64,000 nucleotides of DNA from Vicinamibacteraceae bacterium (GTDB taxonomy: Bacteria; Planctomycetota; Phycisphaerae; Phycisphaerales; UBA5793). Below, piece by piece: positions 42,884-51,211 of the stretch. Each line of letters opens with the position of its first letter. Position 1 is the first letter of the stretch. The stretch lies in assembly GCA_011525805.1 (NCBI GenBank), contig WYBR01000013.1, positions 128,768-192,767 of the forward strand. The letters are read 5' to 3'. A model generated the notes under the pieces. The model searched no databases. It was not told the origin of the DNA and saw only the letters and a list, made by a program, of their open reading frames with translations. Made by a program: the position numbers and the translations under genes.

Positions 42884-45607
42884 TCAGCGTTCCGCGGCGA
42901 TCAGGCGGTCGAGCGCTTCGAGGCGCTTGCCGTGCTGGGCGCGCTCGGGTTCGAGGATGGTCAGCGCGACGAGAAACCGCCGCGCCTCCTCGAACGCGCG
43001 GGCCTGGATGGCGACGGCCGCCGCCTCCTCGCGCAGCCGGGCGTCGTAGGGCGAAATCGTGACCGCCCGGCGGATGCGATCGAGCGCCACATCAAAGCGC
43101 TGCTGCCCCTGGTAGAGGCGCGCGAGTTCGATCGCGTAAGTGTTGTCGTATTTCTGAAGGCGATCGATCGACTCAAGGTACGGGATGGCGCGCTGCGGCT
43201 CGTCGGACTCAAGATGAATCGCGGCGAGCATCTGGAGCGGCATCGGGTCGACGGGTCGAGCGGCGGCGTAGCGGTCCAGCAGCGGAATCATGTCCGGGCC
43301 GAGGCGGCGCTGCGCCCGCCAGCGACTGATGCGAAGACGAAGCAGGTCGGGGTGGTCGGGGTAGCGCTCCAGCCAGCGGTCGAGGACGCCGTCGCTCAGT
43401 TCCGGCGTCGGGGGCTGGACGCGCGGCAGCGAAGCGAGAGTGCGCCGGAGGAGATCGAGGGGATCAACCGCGCCGCGCTGCGCCTCGGCGCGAAGGCGCT
43501 GGCCCAGCGCGCGGCCGAGTTGCTGGCTGGCCTGCGCCAGCCGCGCGGCGTATTCCGGATCGTCGCGAAGTTGCTCGCGGACAAGTTCATCCATGCCCGG
43601 TTGAGGGTCCAGGCCCCACTGCTTCACCTGGCCGCCCGCCCACTCGAGGAAGGCGTCGTAAAACTGCCCGCGGCTCACACCCAGCGCTCCGGGGATGGCG
43701 AGGTCTTCGCGGAAGCCCTGGCCATACTCGTCCAGGAGACGGAGCATGGCGGCGTGGCCGAAGCGCTCGACGAGGAACTCGATCATCCAGTGCCCCTGCG
43801 CGTAGGCGAGGGAGCGGTCGTTGGGCCTTCGGGGGCGCACGAAGGCCCAGTTGATCTCGTCGAGATCGAAAAGGTCATCCGCGTGCCAGGCCTGGGCGAG
43901 CATGACGCAAGTGGCGAAGTCGCGCGGGGCGTCTTCGAGCCACACCGCCGCCGCCTCGGTGAGCCAGTGCGGGATGCGGTTGCGCGTCCGGCTGAGGGTG
44001 ATGGTGTGTACGTACTCGTGGCGCAGGACGCGGAGCCAGTTGTAGGAGCCGAAGTGATCGGGCCCGACCCGCGGCGCCTCCATCGCGATGACCGGCCCGG
44101 TGCACGCGGCGATCGTGTGCACCTGCGGCATGCCGGTGATGCGCACGGCGAAGCGGCTGTGATTGGGCATCAGTTCGATCCGCGTCGGGCGGTCCGGCTC
44201 ATGCTGGAGGGCCGTGCTGATCTCGCGGTGCATCGCCTCAAGCGGGCCGAGCATCTCCGCCGCCAGCGCCCGATCCGCGGTCTCGGGATCGAAGCGGACG
44301 ATGAAATGCTCGGAAGCGATCGTCTCGTAGCGGGCGAGGTCTTCGAGCAGGTGCAGGCTGAAGGCGGCGCGCACGTTGAAGGGATCGAGAGCGCACGCGC
44401 GGCGAAGTTGCGCCAGCGCCTCCGCGTCGTCGCCCGACTGGAGGGACATGAGGCCGAGTTCGATGCGCGGGGCGGGCCAGTTGGGCTGGCGGTCGATGGC
44501 GCCGCGGAGGATTTCGGCCGCAAGGTCATACTGCCGGTTCCGCGAGAGGTAGACGCCGGCGGTGTGCCAGGCGAACGGATGGCGGCCGGAGATCGCCTCG
44601 AAGTCCATGAGCGCGAGGTGCAGGCCGTCTTCGTCGTACCGCACGGCTTCGACGGCCGCGCGGAGCGCGAGGGCGAGCCGGTGGCGGGGCATGTCCGCGA
44701 GGACGAGATTCAGCCGGCCCGCCGCGACGTCCGGCAGCCCCTGCACGAGATCGAGTTGGGCGAGTACGAGCCGCGCCAGCGCGCGATCATCGCCGAGTTG
44801 CTCGATCTGCTGCACGACGGTGTCCACGCCCTCGAAGTTGAAACTGTCAAGATGAATCTGCGCGAGCAGCATCCAGGCGTCGGCGCAGCGGGGATTGAGG
44901 GTGAGGACCTCGAGCAGCGCGGCGGCGGCGTCGCGCGGGTTGTCCTTCTCGTGCAGCAGTTGCGCTTCGACGAGTTTCGCGGGCCAGTACAGGCGATCCA
45001 CCTGCTGGTGAACGCGGCTCACGGTCTGGAGGATGGCGTTGTACTGCGAGGCCGGCTCGCCGCGCAGGCGGGCGCGCATCGTGAGGCAGCGGGCCGCCTC
45101 GGTCAGGTCCTCGGCGCTCTTGAGTGATCCGGTCGCGTTGGCGGCGATGACGGGTTCGAGCGCTTCATCCGCCTCCGTGAAGCGGCCGCTCCATTCGAGC
45201 GCCTCGGCCCGCAGGCGGCAGGCCGTCGGCGACAGATCGCGCCCCAGCAGCGCGAGCGCCTGCTCCGTCTCCCCGATCAGCACGAGGCGCTCGGCGCGCA
45301 GGAGTTCGGGAAGGGACTCGTCGACAAAGACGGGGTCGCGGAGGTTCCAGACGATCCGCGCCGCCGCGGCGCGGCGCAGGGGCGTCGTCAGGTCGCCCTC
45401 CGTCCACACGCCGTGGAAGATCCGCCGGTCGCGCCGCTCCCCCTCGGTGAGCACGGGCGAGTCGATCGCCCTTTGGGCGGCGGGGGAAAGTTCCGCCGTG
45501 GGCGCCGCGGGCTCGGCGGGATCGACCTCGATCTGACCCAATGCGGCGGACGAACCGGCCGCGAGAAGCAGCGCCAGCGGAACGGAGAGAGTGCGGCGGC
45601 GTTTCAT
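42884..45607 (-). CDS. Large exported TPR protein with HExxH metallopeptidase-like domain
   Basis: 907 aa from ATG 45607; MKRRRTLSVPLALLLAAG is a good signal peptide. Residues ~50-430 are tetratricopeptide-type helix pairs (ALLEVLTLNPRCADAWMLLA, QLDLVQGLPDVAAGRLNLVL). The centre has LRVLRHEYVHTITLSRTRNR with HExxH at residue 530 and a following helix PHWLTEAAAVWLEDA that supplies the third ligand Glu, so the gluzincin zinc site is complete. More TPR-like repeats (DMIPLLDRYAAARPVDPMPL; QQRFDVALDRIRRAV) end the chain. The layout resembles planctomycete proteins with a peptidase MA-like domain. Probably a periplasmic or surface peptidase or scaffold; the substrate is unknown. Confidence 0.82.
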   Translation of the reverse strand: MKRRRTLSVPLALLLAAGSSAALGQIEVDPAEPAAPTAELSPAAQRAIDSPVLTEGERRDRRIFHGVWTEGDLTTPLRRAAAARIVWNLRDPVFVDESLPELLRAERLVLIGETEQALALLGRDLSPTACRLRAEALEWSGRFTEADEALEPVIAANATGSLKSAEDLTEAARCLTMRARLRGEPASQYNAILQTVSRVHQQVDRLYWPAKLVEAQLLHEKDNPRDAAAALLEVLTLNPRCADAWMLLAQIHLDSFNFEGVDTVVQQIEQLGDDRALARLVLAQLDLVQGLPDVAAGRLNLVLADMPRHRLALALRAAVEAVRYDEDGLHLALMDFEAISGRHPFAWHTAGVYLSRNRQYDLAAEILRGAIDRQPNWPAPRIELGLMSLQSGDDAEALAQLRRACALDPFNVRAAFSLHLLEDLARYETIASEHFIVRFDPETADRALAAEMLGPLEAMHREISTALQHEPDRPTRIELMPNHSRFAVRITGMPQVHTIAACTGPVIAMEAPRVGPDHFGSYNWLRVLRHEYVHTITLSRTRNRIPHWLTEAAAVWLEDAPRDFATCVMLAQAWHADDLFDLDEINWAFVRPRRPNDRSLAYAQGHWMIEFLVERFGHAAMLRLLDEYGQGFREDLAIPGALGVSRGQFYDAFLEWAGGQVKQWGLDPQPGMDELVREQLRDDPEYAARLAQASQQLGRALGQRLRAEAQRGAVDPLDLLRRTLASLPRVQPPTPELSDGVLDRWLERYPDHPDLLRLRISRWRAQRRLGPDMIPLLDRYAAARPVDPMPLQMLAAIHLESDEPQRAIPYLESIDRLQKYDNTYAIELARLYQGQQRFDVALDRIRRAVTISPYDARLREEAAAVAIQARAFEEARRFLVALTILEPERAQHGKRLEALDRLIAAER

Positions 45608-45783
45608 GAAACTCAAGTGCAATGCTCCCTCGTGCGGTTCGGTGCGAAGACGGATCGGGGACGGCATGCTCAGGACCTATCGACCCGGCCGATGCTCCGC
45701 CTTCAGGACCGGCCGATGGATGATACGGGACTTCTCCGCCCGCGCCCGCGCCAATCGGCGCGATGGAAGCGGCGCATGCACGA

Positions 45784-45813
45784 CCGGCGCCGCGGCTCAG
45801 ACCGCGGCGCCGG
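45784..45813 (-). terminator. GC-rich hairpin after rplI
   Basis: CCGGCGCCGCGG (45784-45795) pairs perfectly with CCGCGGCGCCGG (45802-45813), loop of 6, about 30 bases past the rplI stop at the end of a long minus-strand cluster. No U tract, so it may be a factor-dependent or mRNA-stabilising end. Confidence 0.55.
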
Positions 45814-45843
45814 CGGATGTTCGGCGTGAGTGGCCAGGCGTCG

Positions 45844-46413
45844 TCAGGACTTTGCCGGCTCCGCGTCGGCGGGAGCGCCCTCCGCGGGCGCCTCGCCCGG
45901 TGCGCCCTCGCCTTCCGGCGTTTCCGCCTCTTCTTCGCGTCCGAGGTTCAGTTCGCGGTCGGCGACGACCCAGAGTTTGATCTCGGTGCGCAGGTCGCGG
46001 TCGAGTTGCACGGGGATCTCGTAGGAGTCGATGCGCTTGATGGCGGCGCCGATTCGGATGTGGCGATCGGTGATGCGGTTGAAGCCGGCCTCGTTGAGGG
46101 CGACGGCGATGTCGTGCTGCGTCACCGAGCCGTACAGCCAGCCCTGGTCGTTGCAGGATCGCTCGAGCGTGATCTCAGCGCCCTCGAGTTTCTCGACGAG
46201 TTGCTCGAGTTCCTTGCGCAGGGCGGCGAGTTCGCGCTCGACCTCGGCGCGCCGGGCGGCGAGGGCCTTCTTGGCGCCGTCGGTGGGCTTGACGGCGTAG
46301 CCGAGCGGCACGAGGTAGTTCCGCGCGTATCCGGGCTTGACGTGCACGACGTCCCCGACGATGCCGAGGTTCTCGATGTTCTCCGTGAGAAGCAGTTCAA
46401 CGTTGCGAGCCAT
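45844..46413 (-). CDS. rplI: Ribosomal protein bL9
   Basis: 189 aa, longer than the usual ~150 because of an acidic C-terminal tail (about 30 residues of Glu/Ala/Pro/Gly). MARNVELLLTENIENLGIVG and DVVHVKPGYARNYLVPLGYA form the N-terminal rRNA-binding domain, a long helix (LAALRKELEQLVEKLEGAEI) follows, and LYGSVTQHDIAVALNEAG opens the C-terminal domain. A large-subunit protein that binds 23S rRNA near the L1 stalk. Last gene of the cluster, 148 bases after ssb; rpsR, usually between them, is missing. Strong identification. Confidence 0.96.
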   Translation of the reverse strand: MARNVELLLTENIENLGIVGDVVHVKPGYARNYLVPLGYAVKPTDGAKKALAARRAEVERELAALRKELEQLVEKLEGAEITLERSCNDQGWLYGSVTQHDIAVALNEAGFNRITDRHIRIGAAIKRIDSYEIPVQLDRDLRTEIKLWVVADRELNLGREEEAETPEGEGAPGEAPAEGAPADAEPAKS

Positions 46414-46455
46414 GTCTGCTGTCCTTCCTGTGGTGAGGAATGCGTGTGGAAGTTA

Positions 46456-46478
46456 GCGGCCCGGACCGATCGGGCCGC
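46456..46478. repeat. Palindrome in the ssb-rplI gap
   Basis: GCGGCCCG (46456-46463) faces CGGGCCGC (46471-46478) around 7 bases. It sits in the 148-base gap where rpsR would normally be found, upstream of rplI. It might act as an attenuator or processing site. Confidence 0.45.
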
Positions 46479-46537
46479 AACGCGCCGATACTCAGATTCA
46501 TCCGGCAAGCAGCGGCGGCGTCGATGGCCGCGCGAGC

Positions 46538-46566
46538 CCGCTTGCGGCTTCACTTCTGCCTTCAGA
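46538..46566. repeat. Diverged copy of the CGCTTGCG repeat at the ssb 3' end
   Basis: CCCGCTTGCGGCTTC and CACTTCTGCCTTCAG follow the pattern of kynU 22032-22060 with four or five differences. It overlaps the ssb stop codon (complement of 46562-46564). Confidence 0.45.
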
Positions 46567-47023
46567 ACGGGATGTCCTCTTCCTCGATGGGCTGATGCGC
46601 TCCGGAGGAGTCGCCTCCGCCCGCGGCGCGGGCGGGACGCGGTCCGCCAGCGCTTCGGGGTTCGGATCGCTCTCCGCCGCCCTCTCCGCCGCCGCGCGAG
46701 TCGACGAACTGGAACGACTCGATGACGACCTTGTGGCGCGATCGCTTCTGACCCTGCTGGTCCTCCCACTGGTCGAGTTTGAGTCGGCCTTCGATGAAGA
46801 TGGGTCGGCCCTTGCTGAAGTACTGGTTGATGAGTTCCGCCGTGCGTCCCCAGGCTTCGCAGTCGACGAAGGTGACTTCTTCCTTCTTCTCGCCGGTGCT
46901 CGAGGTGTAGTGGCGATTGACCGCCAGGCCGATCTGCGCCACCGGCTGGTTGCTGGCGGTGAATCGCAACTCGGGATCGCGGGTGAGGTTGCCCATGAGC
47001 AGGACTTTGTTGTAGGACGCCAT
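46562..47023 (-). CDS. ssb: Single-stranded DNA-binding protein
   Basis: 153 aa. The OB fold is complete: ASYNKVLLMGNLTRDPELRF, NQPVAQIGLAVNRHY, VTFVDCEAWGRTAELINQYF, GRPIFIEGRLKLDQWED and HKVVIESFQFVDSRGG. A Gly/Ser/Arg-rich disordered tail ends in EEEDIPF, the conserved acidic tip that recruits repair and replication partners. GGAAGG precedes the ATG. The gene sits between rpsF and rplI as in most bacteria. It coats single-stranded DNA during replication, repair and recombination. Confidence 0.97.
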   Translation of the reverse strand: MASYNKVLLMGNLTRDPELRFTASNQPVAQIGLAVNRHYTSSTGEKKEEVTFVDCEAWGRTAELINQYFSKGRPIFIEGRLKLDQWEDQQGQKRSRHKVVIESFQFVDSRGGGEGGGERSEPRSAGGPRPARAAGGGDSSGAHQPIEEEDIPF

Positions 47024-47080
47024 GTGGTTCCGCCTTCCGTCAGGTCTTCGGATCGACCGTTGCGCTCACGCCCGGGCCGC

Positions 47081-47530
47081 TCACTCCTGGGAGGCCGCGT
47101 CCCCGCCGGCCGCGGCGCCGACGGGCTGGGCGGCCTCCTCGCGCGGCTCGGCGCTGCGGCCGTCGCTGCGCAGTTTCGCCTCCGTCGCGAGGGTCTGCCG
47201 CCCGTCCGTCGCCGCCATCTCCTCGACGGTGAGGTGGTCGGCGCGGATGATGAGGAAGCGCGAGACAAGTTCCGACAGGTTGCAGTCGCGCTCGATGTTC
47301 GCCAGGCGCGTGCCGCGGGCGCGGAAATAGACGAGCAGGAAGAGGGCCCGCTTGTTCTTGTCGATGGGCGTGGCGAGGTTGCGCTCGCCCCATTTGCTCA
47401 GCGCGATGATCTCGCCGTCGGCGCGGCGGATGATGTCCTCAATGTGGCTCACCGCGCCCGTGAGGTCGCTCGTCTGCGCCTGCGGGAAGACGAACATCGC
47501 TTCGTACTCGTAGACCATGTGATCGCTCAT
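47081..47530 (-). CDS. rpsF: Ribosomal protein bS6
   Basis: 149 aa from ATG 47530, after AAGGACAGGAAC; the frame extends upstream without a signal. MVYEYEAMFVFPQAQTSDLT, GEIIALSKWGERNLATPI and NKRALFLLVYFRARGTRLAN are bS6 blocks, with ERDCNLSELVSRFLIIRADH at the fourth strand. A C-terminal tail (Glu/Ala/Gly/Asp-rich, ~40 residues) is longer than usual. In E. coli it pairs with bS18 on 16S rRNA; here its normal neighbour rpsR is absent. Operon with ssb downstream. Confidence 0.94.
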   Translation of the reverse strand: MSDHMVYEYEAMFVFPQAQTSDLTGAVSHIEDIIRRADGEIIALSKWGERNLATPIDKNKRALFLLVYFRARGTRLANIERDCNLSELVSRFLIIRADHLTVEEMAATDGRQTLATEAKLRSDGRSAEPREEAAQPVGAAAGGDAASQE

Positions 47531-47604
47531 GTTCCTGTCCTTCTGGCCGTCGAACTCGCTCGACGGATCGGTTGGCGGCCGCGGGGCGGCCGATGGTGGA
47601 TGAC

Positions 47605-48216
47605 TTAAGACTCCTGATCGTTGCTGGCGGGCTCCGCGCCGCCCGGGCGCGCCTTTCGGGTGTTGAACCGGTTCATGGCGGCGTCGATGCCCTCGTTGGC
47701 CCAGCACCAGGCGGCGTCGGCGGCCCCGCCGAGGCGATCCTGCATGACGGCCGCCTGCTCGGGCGTGAAGCGCCCGAGGACGTAGTCGTGCCTCGGGAGG
47801 CGCCCCGGCGGATCGATGCCCACGCGCAGGCGGGGATACTCCTCCGTCCCGAGGCGCAGCGCGATGTCGGCCAAGCCGTTGTGCCCGCCATCGGACCCAC
47901 CCTTTCGCAGGCGCAGGTCGCCCAAGGGCAGGGCGGCGTCGTCGGTGATGACGAGCAGATCGCCCGCGTCCAGTTTATAGAACCGGACGATTTCGGCCAC
48001 GGTGGTTCCGCTGAGGTTCATGTAGGTCATGGGCTTGACGAGGAGGCACTTGTCGTCGTCGGTCCGGGTCTCGAGCACCGCCGCCTGAAACTGGCTGCGC
48101 ACGGGCGACCCGGGCGCGAGGCGCTGCGCCAGACGGTCGACCACCATGAACCCGACGTTGTGGCGGGTGTGCTGGTAGGTCGGGCCGGGATTGCCGAGGC
48201 CGACGATCACCTTCAT
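47605..48216 (-). CDS. pth: Peptidyl-tRNA hydrolase
   Basis: 203 aa. KVIVGLGNPGPTYQHTRHNVG with the catalytic His in TRHNVG, VKPMTYMNLSGTTV, LLVITDDAALPLGDLRLRKG, GSDGGHNGLADI and RLRVGIDPPG are the family blocks. It recycles tRNA by cleaving the ester of peptidyl-tRNA dropped from ribosomes. It overlaps the rplY stop by 4 bases (ATGA), so translation is coupled. Length is normal (about 190-200). Confidence 0.96.
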   Translation of the reverse strand: MKVIVGLGNPGPTYQHTRHNVGFMVVDRLAQRLAPGSPVRSQFQAAVLETRTDDDKCLLVKPMTYMNLSGTTVAEIVRFYKLDAGDLLVITDDAALPLGDLRLRKGGSDGGHNGLADIALRLGTEEYPRLRVGIDPPGRLPRHDYVLGRFTPEQAAVMQDRLGGAADAAWCWANEGIDAAMNRFNTRKARPGGAEPASNDQES

Positions 48217-48872
48217 TCCTTCTCCGCACTCTCTTCGACGGCCGGCTCTTCCTTCTTCTCGCCGATGATCTCGGGCTCGGCGGCTTCCGGCTCGGCCGCG
48301 GGCGCCTCTTCCTCTTCCTTGACGACGCTGATCTGGCAGATGGGCTCGTCGGCCTCTTCATCCAGATCGAGACCCGGGGGCAACTTGATTTCGCCCGCCG
48401 TCAGGAACTCGCCGGCCTCGAGGGCCGAGACGTCCACCGCGATGGCCTCGGAAGGCACGTCGGACGCCAGGCACGAAATGCCGATGCTGTCCTTGATGAG
48501 GCGCAGAATGGCCCCCTCGGTCTTCAGGCCGGCGGGCTTGCCGATCAGTTTGATCGAGACGTGAATGCTCACGCGCTCGGTCAGGTCGATGCGGGTGAGA
48601 TCGACGTGAATGACGTTGGTGCCGAGGAAGTCGAACTGCAATTCGTTGACGAGGCAGGTCTCGGCGCCCGTCCCCTCCACGTCGATGGTGAAGACGCGCT
48701 GGCCGTGATTGAGGTGCGTGAGAAGGTCCTTGCTGTTGACGCTCACGGCGACGGGAGCCTGCTCGTGGCCGTAGATCACGGCGGGCAATTCGCCGGCGGC
48801 GCGAAGACGGCGCGCATAACGGCTGCCCAGTCGATCGCGCTTCCTGGCTTGTACGGTCGGTGTGGTTCCCAT
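48213..48872 (-). CDS. rplY: Ribosomal protein bL25 (CTC-type general stress protein)
   Basis: 219 aa from ATG 48872. VQARKRDRLGSRYARRLRAA and GELPAVIYGHEQAPVAVSV form the L25 domain that binds 5S rRNA; GQRVFTIDVEGTGAETCLV and FLGTNVIHVDLTRIDLTERV follow. The TL5/CTC-like C-terminal domain (LTAGEIKLPPGLDLDEEADEP) and an acidic tail make it the long form. Its neighbours prs and pth are the usual partners of this gene in many bacteria, which supports the call. Confidence 0.94.
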   Translation of the reverse strand: MGTTPTVQARKRDRLGSRYARRLRAAGELPAVIYGHEQAPVAVSVNSKDLLTHLNHGQRVFTIDVEGTGAETCLVNELQFDFLGTNVIHVDLTRIDLTERVSIHVSIKLIGKPAGLKTEGAILRLIKDSIGISCLASDVPSEAIAVDVSALEAGEFLTAGEIKLPPGLDLDEEADEPICQISVVKEEEEAPAAEPEAAEPEIIGEKKEEPAVEESAEKE

Positions 48873-48945
48873 GATTCTGATTCCAATCTCGTCCTGGTGA
48901 GGGTGAAAAGTCCGCCTGGCCGCGTACCGAACCGCTTCGGGACGC

Positions 48946-49929
48946 CTATCTCTTGCTCCCGACACGATTGCGGAAGAGCGCGGACACGGACACGTTGTGA
49001 TGAATGCGACGGATCGCCTCGCCGATGAGCGGCGCGACGGAAAGTTCCACGAGTTTGTCGGCGATGGGGCTGCAGCGGCCGTCGAGCGGGATCGAGTCGG
49101 TGAGGATGATCCGCTCGATCGGGGCCTCGGCCAGGCGCTCCAGCGCCAGGCCGACGAGCACGCCGTGCGTCGCCGCGACGATCACGCGCCTGGCCCCGCG
49201 GTCCATGACGACGCGGGCGGCCTCGGTGACGGTGCCGGCCGTGCTGATCATGTCGTCGATCATCAGCACCGTGCGGTCACGCACCTCGCCGACCATGTTG
49301 ACCGCCTCGACCTGCTTGCCCGAGCGCCGCCGCTTGTCGATGATGGCCAGGTCGCCGCCGAGGACGTTGGCGAACATGTTGGCCACCTTCACGTTGCCCA
49401 CGTCCGGCGAGACGAGCACGATCTCGCCGAGTTCCTCGCGCACCGACTGGAGGTACTCGACCACGACCGGCGCCGCCGTGAGGTGGTCCACCGGGATGTC
49501 GAAGAATCCCTGGATCTGGGCGGCGTGCAGGTCGAGCGCGAGGACGCGGTTGGCCCCGGCGGTGGTGATGAGGTTGGCGACGAGTTTGGCGGTGATGGGC
49601 GTGCGGCCCTCGTCCTTGCGGTCCTGCCGCGCATAGCCGAAGTACGGCATGACCGCCGTGATGCGACGGGCCGACGCCCGCCGCAGGCAGTCCATGTAAA
49701 TGAGCAGTTCAACGAGGTTGTCGTTCACCGGCTGGCAGGTCGAGAGCATCACGAAGCAGTCGCGGCCGCGCACGTCCTCGTCGATCTTCACGATGATCTC
49801 GCCGTCGGGGAAGAGTTCGGTCGTGCTCTGCCCCAGGGGAATGTCGAGATGCGCACAGACATTCTCGCCGAAGGCGCGGCTGGAGCGGCCCGCGAAGATC
49901 TTGAGCATGTTCGTGTCGGACTGGCTCAA
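48946..49929 (-). CDS. prs: Ribose-phosphate pyrophosphokinase
   Basis: 327 aa. Makes PRPP from ribose 5-phosphate and ATP for nucleotide, His and Trp synthesis. ELFPDGEIIVKIDEDVRGRD, YFGYARQDRKDEGRTPITAK (ATP-site flag), DLHAAQIQGFFDIPVDHLT, IVLVSPDVGNVKVANMFANV and the PRPP loop MIDDMISTAGTVTEAA are intact. The most likely start is TTG at 49929: GGAGGGAG lies 7 bases upstream and the codon overlaps the glmU-like stop (TTGA). ATG 49908 (MLKIFAGRSS) is the alternative but has no ribosome site. Confidence 0.95.
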   Translation of the reverse strand: MSQSDTNMLKIFAGRSSRAFGENVCAHLDIPLGQSTTELFPDGEIIVKIDEDVRGRDCFVMLSTCQPVNDNLVELLIYMDCLRRASARRITAVMPYFGYARQDRKDEGRTPITAKLVANLITTAGANRVLALDLHAAQIQGFFDIPVDHLTAAPVVVEYLQSVREELGEIVLVSPDVGNVKVANMFANVLGGDLAIIDKRRRSGKQVEAVNMVGEVRDRTVLMIDDMISTAGTVTEAARVVMDRGARRVIVAATHGVLVGLALERLAEAPIERIILTDSIPLDGRCSPIADKLVELSVAPLIGEAIRRIHHNVSVSALFRNRVGSKR

Positions 49930-50714
49930 TGCACGGCTCCCTCCGCCAGGCGCTTCGCAAGAATCGACGAGACGAACTCCAACTGCTCGACGGTGTTGAT
50001 GCTGTGCACCTCGTCGGCGCTGACGGCCTCAATCACTTCCACGGGCCGGCCGGCCTCGCGCAGGATGGCGCAAACGTCGGTGAGGTAGTACTCCCCGCTC
50101 GCGTTCGCGTTGGTCAGGCGGCCGAGCGACTCGAAGAGGGAGGCGGCGTCGAAGCAGTAGTAACTCGGGTTGATCTCGGTGAGGCGGCGCTCCTGGGCCG
50201 TGGCGTCCTTCTCCTCGACGATGCGCTCGAAGCGGCCGGCGGCGTCGCGCACGATGCGGCCGTAGCCGGCCGGGTCGGCGATGCGGGCCGTGGCCAGCGT
50301 CGCCGCCGCGCCGGTGCGCCGATGCGTCGCCACCAGCCGCCGTAGCGTCTGGGCGCGAATGAGCGGCCCATCGCCCGCGAGCACCAGCACATCGCCCGCG
50401 AAGCCGCGCAGCGCGGCCTCGGCCTGCATCACGGCGTGGCCCGTGCCCAGCGGCTGGGCCTGCTCCACGAACTCAACGTCCCCCTGCCTTGCAAACGCTT
50501 CGCGCACTTTGTCGCCCTGGAAGCCGACGACGAGGATGATCCGTCCGCAACCCGCCGCCCGACACGCCTCGACCACCCACTCGACCATCGGCCGATCGCA
50601 GACCGGATGAAGGACCTTGACGACGCCGGAGTTCATGCGCTTGGAGCGTCCCGCCGCGAGAATGATCGCGGCGAAGGGTCGTGGTTGCTCGGGATGGGTT
50701 TCGTCGTGGATCAT
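49926..50714 (-). CDS. GlmU-type nucleotidyltransferase, uridylyltransferase domain only
   Basis: 262 aa from ATG 50714. FAAIILAAGRSKRMNSGVVK is the NTP-binding loop of GlmU-type uridylyltransferases, HPVCDRPMVEWVVEACR follows, then FVEQAQPLGTGHAVMQAE (UTP/Mg site), VLAGDGPLIRAQTLRRLV, GYGRIVRDAAGRFERIVEEKD and EINPSYYCFDAASLFE. It would make UDP-GlcNAc from GlcNAc-1-P. The C-terminal left-handed beta-helix acetyltransferase of bacterial GlmU is absent, so acetylation must be done by another protein or the substrate differs. Coupled to prs. Confidence 0.85.
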   Translation of the reverse strand: MIHDETHPEQPRPFAAIILAAGRSKRMNSGVVKVLHPVCDRPMVEWVVEACRAAGCGRIILVVGFQGDKVREAFARQGDVEFVEQAQPLGTGHAVMQAEAALRGFAGDVLVLAGDGPLIRAQTLRRLVATHRRTGAAATLATARIADPAGYGRIVRDAAGRFERIVEEKDATAQERRLTEINPSYYCFDAASLFESLGRLTNANASGEYYLTDVCAILREAGRPVEVIEAVSADEVHSINTVEQLEFVSSILAKRLAEGAVH

Positions 50715-50841
50715 GGTACGAGGAAAGTCGGATGCGGCGTCGCGTCGATGCATGTTCGCTCGCGGCTCGTCGGCGCTCCCCTTCGCAGAGCCTCTGGGTC
50801 AAGGCTAAACGGGGGAGCGGCAATTGCAGCGCGAGGTCAAA

Positions 50842-50913
50842 CTGGCCCGCCTGGACTCGAACCAGGAAATACAGTACCAAAAACTGCTGTGTTGCCAATT
50901 ACACCACGGGCCA
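50842..50913 (-). tRNA. tRNA-Gln (anticodon TTG)
   Basis: 72 bases. The acceptor TGGCCCG pairs with CGGGCCA, the D stem GTGT/ACAC holds the loop AATTGGCA, the anticodon stem GCAGT/ACTGT holds the loop TTTTGGT with TTG at 34-36, and the T stem CCTGG/CCAGG holds TTCGAGT. Discriminator base G. CCA is not encoded. It lies 128 bases upstream of the glmU-like gene on the same strand. Confidence 0.95.
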
Positions 50914-51211
50914 GTGGCGGGCGATGGCGGATCGCGGGCGGAAAGGCGGCGTCCTGTTCAGATGCTCCTGAAAGCGGCTCGCAGGCGGCACGAGTCGAAC
51001 GATGCGAAATCGCGGCCTGCCGCAGCCGCCGGCGTGGACGCGCCAGTGGCGAACGGTGAAGTCCGCGGCCAAGTCCCCGTGGACTGGAAGACCGACCGGC
51101 CGCGCCGCGGTCCCCCATGGATGGGCCAAGCCACAAGCCAGCCCCATCCGGTCCCGTGTTGGAGACGGACAAGTGTAGACGGGGGGCGATCGCGGTCAAC
51201 GGACCTCCGCC
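50914..51211. other. Intergenic region, no supported gene
   Basis: 298 bases between tRNA-Gln and the FkbM gene. One minus-strand frame (50899-51147) is open for 82 codons, but it runs into the tRNA and has no ribosome site. No hairpin with a U tract was found. It must contain the tRNA promoter. Confidence 0.4.

Noticed and set aside
42770-45127. 785-codon open frame on the plus strand
   Set aside because: Opposite the TPR/HExxH gene; composition is Arg/Gly/Val-rich shadow sequence and its start overlaps the hairpin at 42798.
50747-50757. GTCGATGCATG half-site upstream of the glmU-like gene
   Set aside because: It matches the right arm of the 34149 hairpin exactly, but there is no left arm here, so an 11-base match is not enough to call a repeat.
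50899-51147. 82-codon minus-strand frame next to tRNA-Gln
   Set aside because: It overlaps the tRNA gene and lacks a ribosome site. Part of it reads like protein, so it is noted, but the support is too weak to call.
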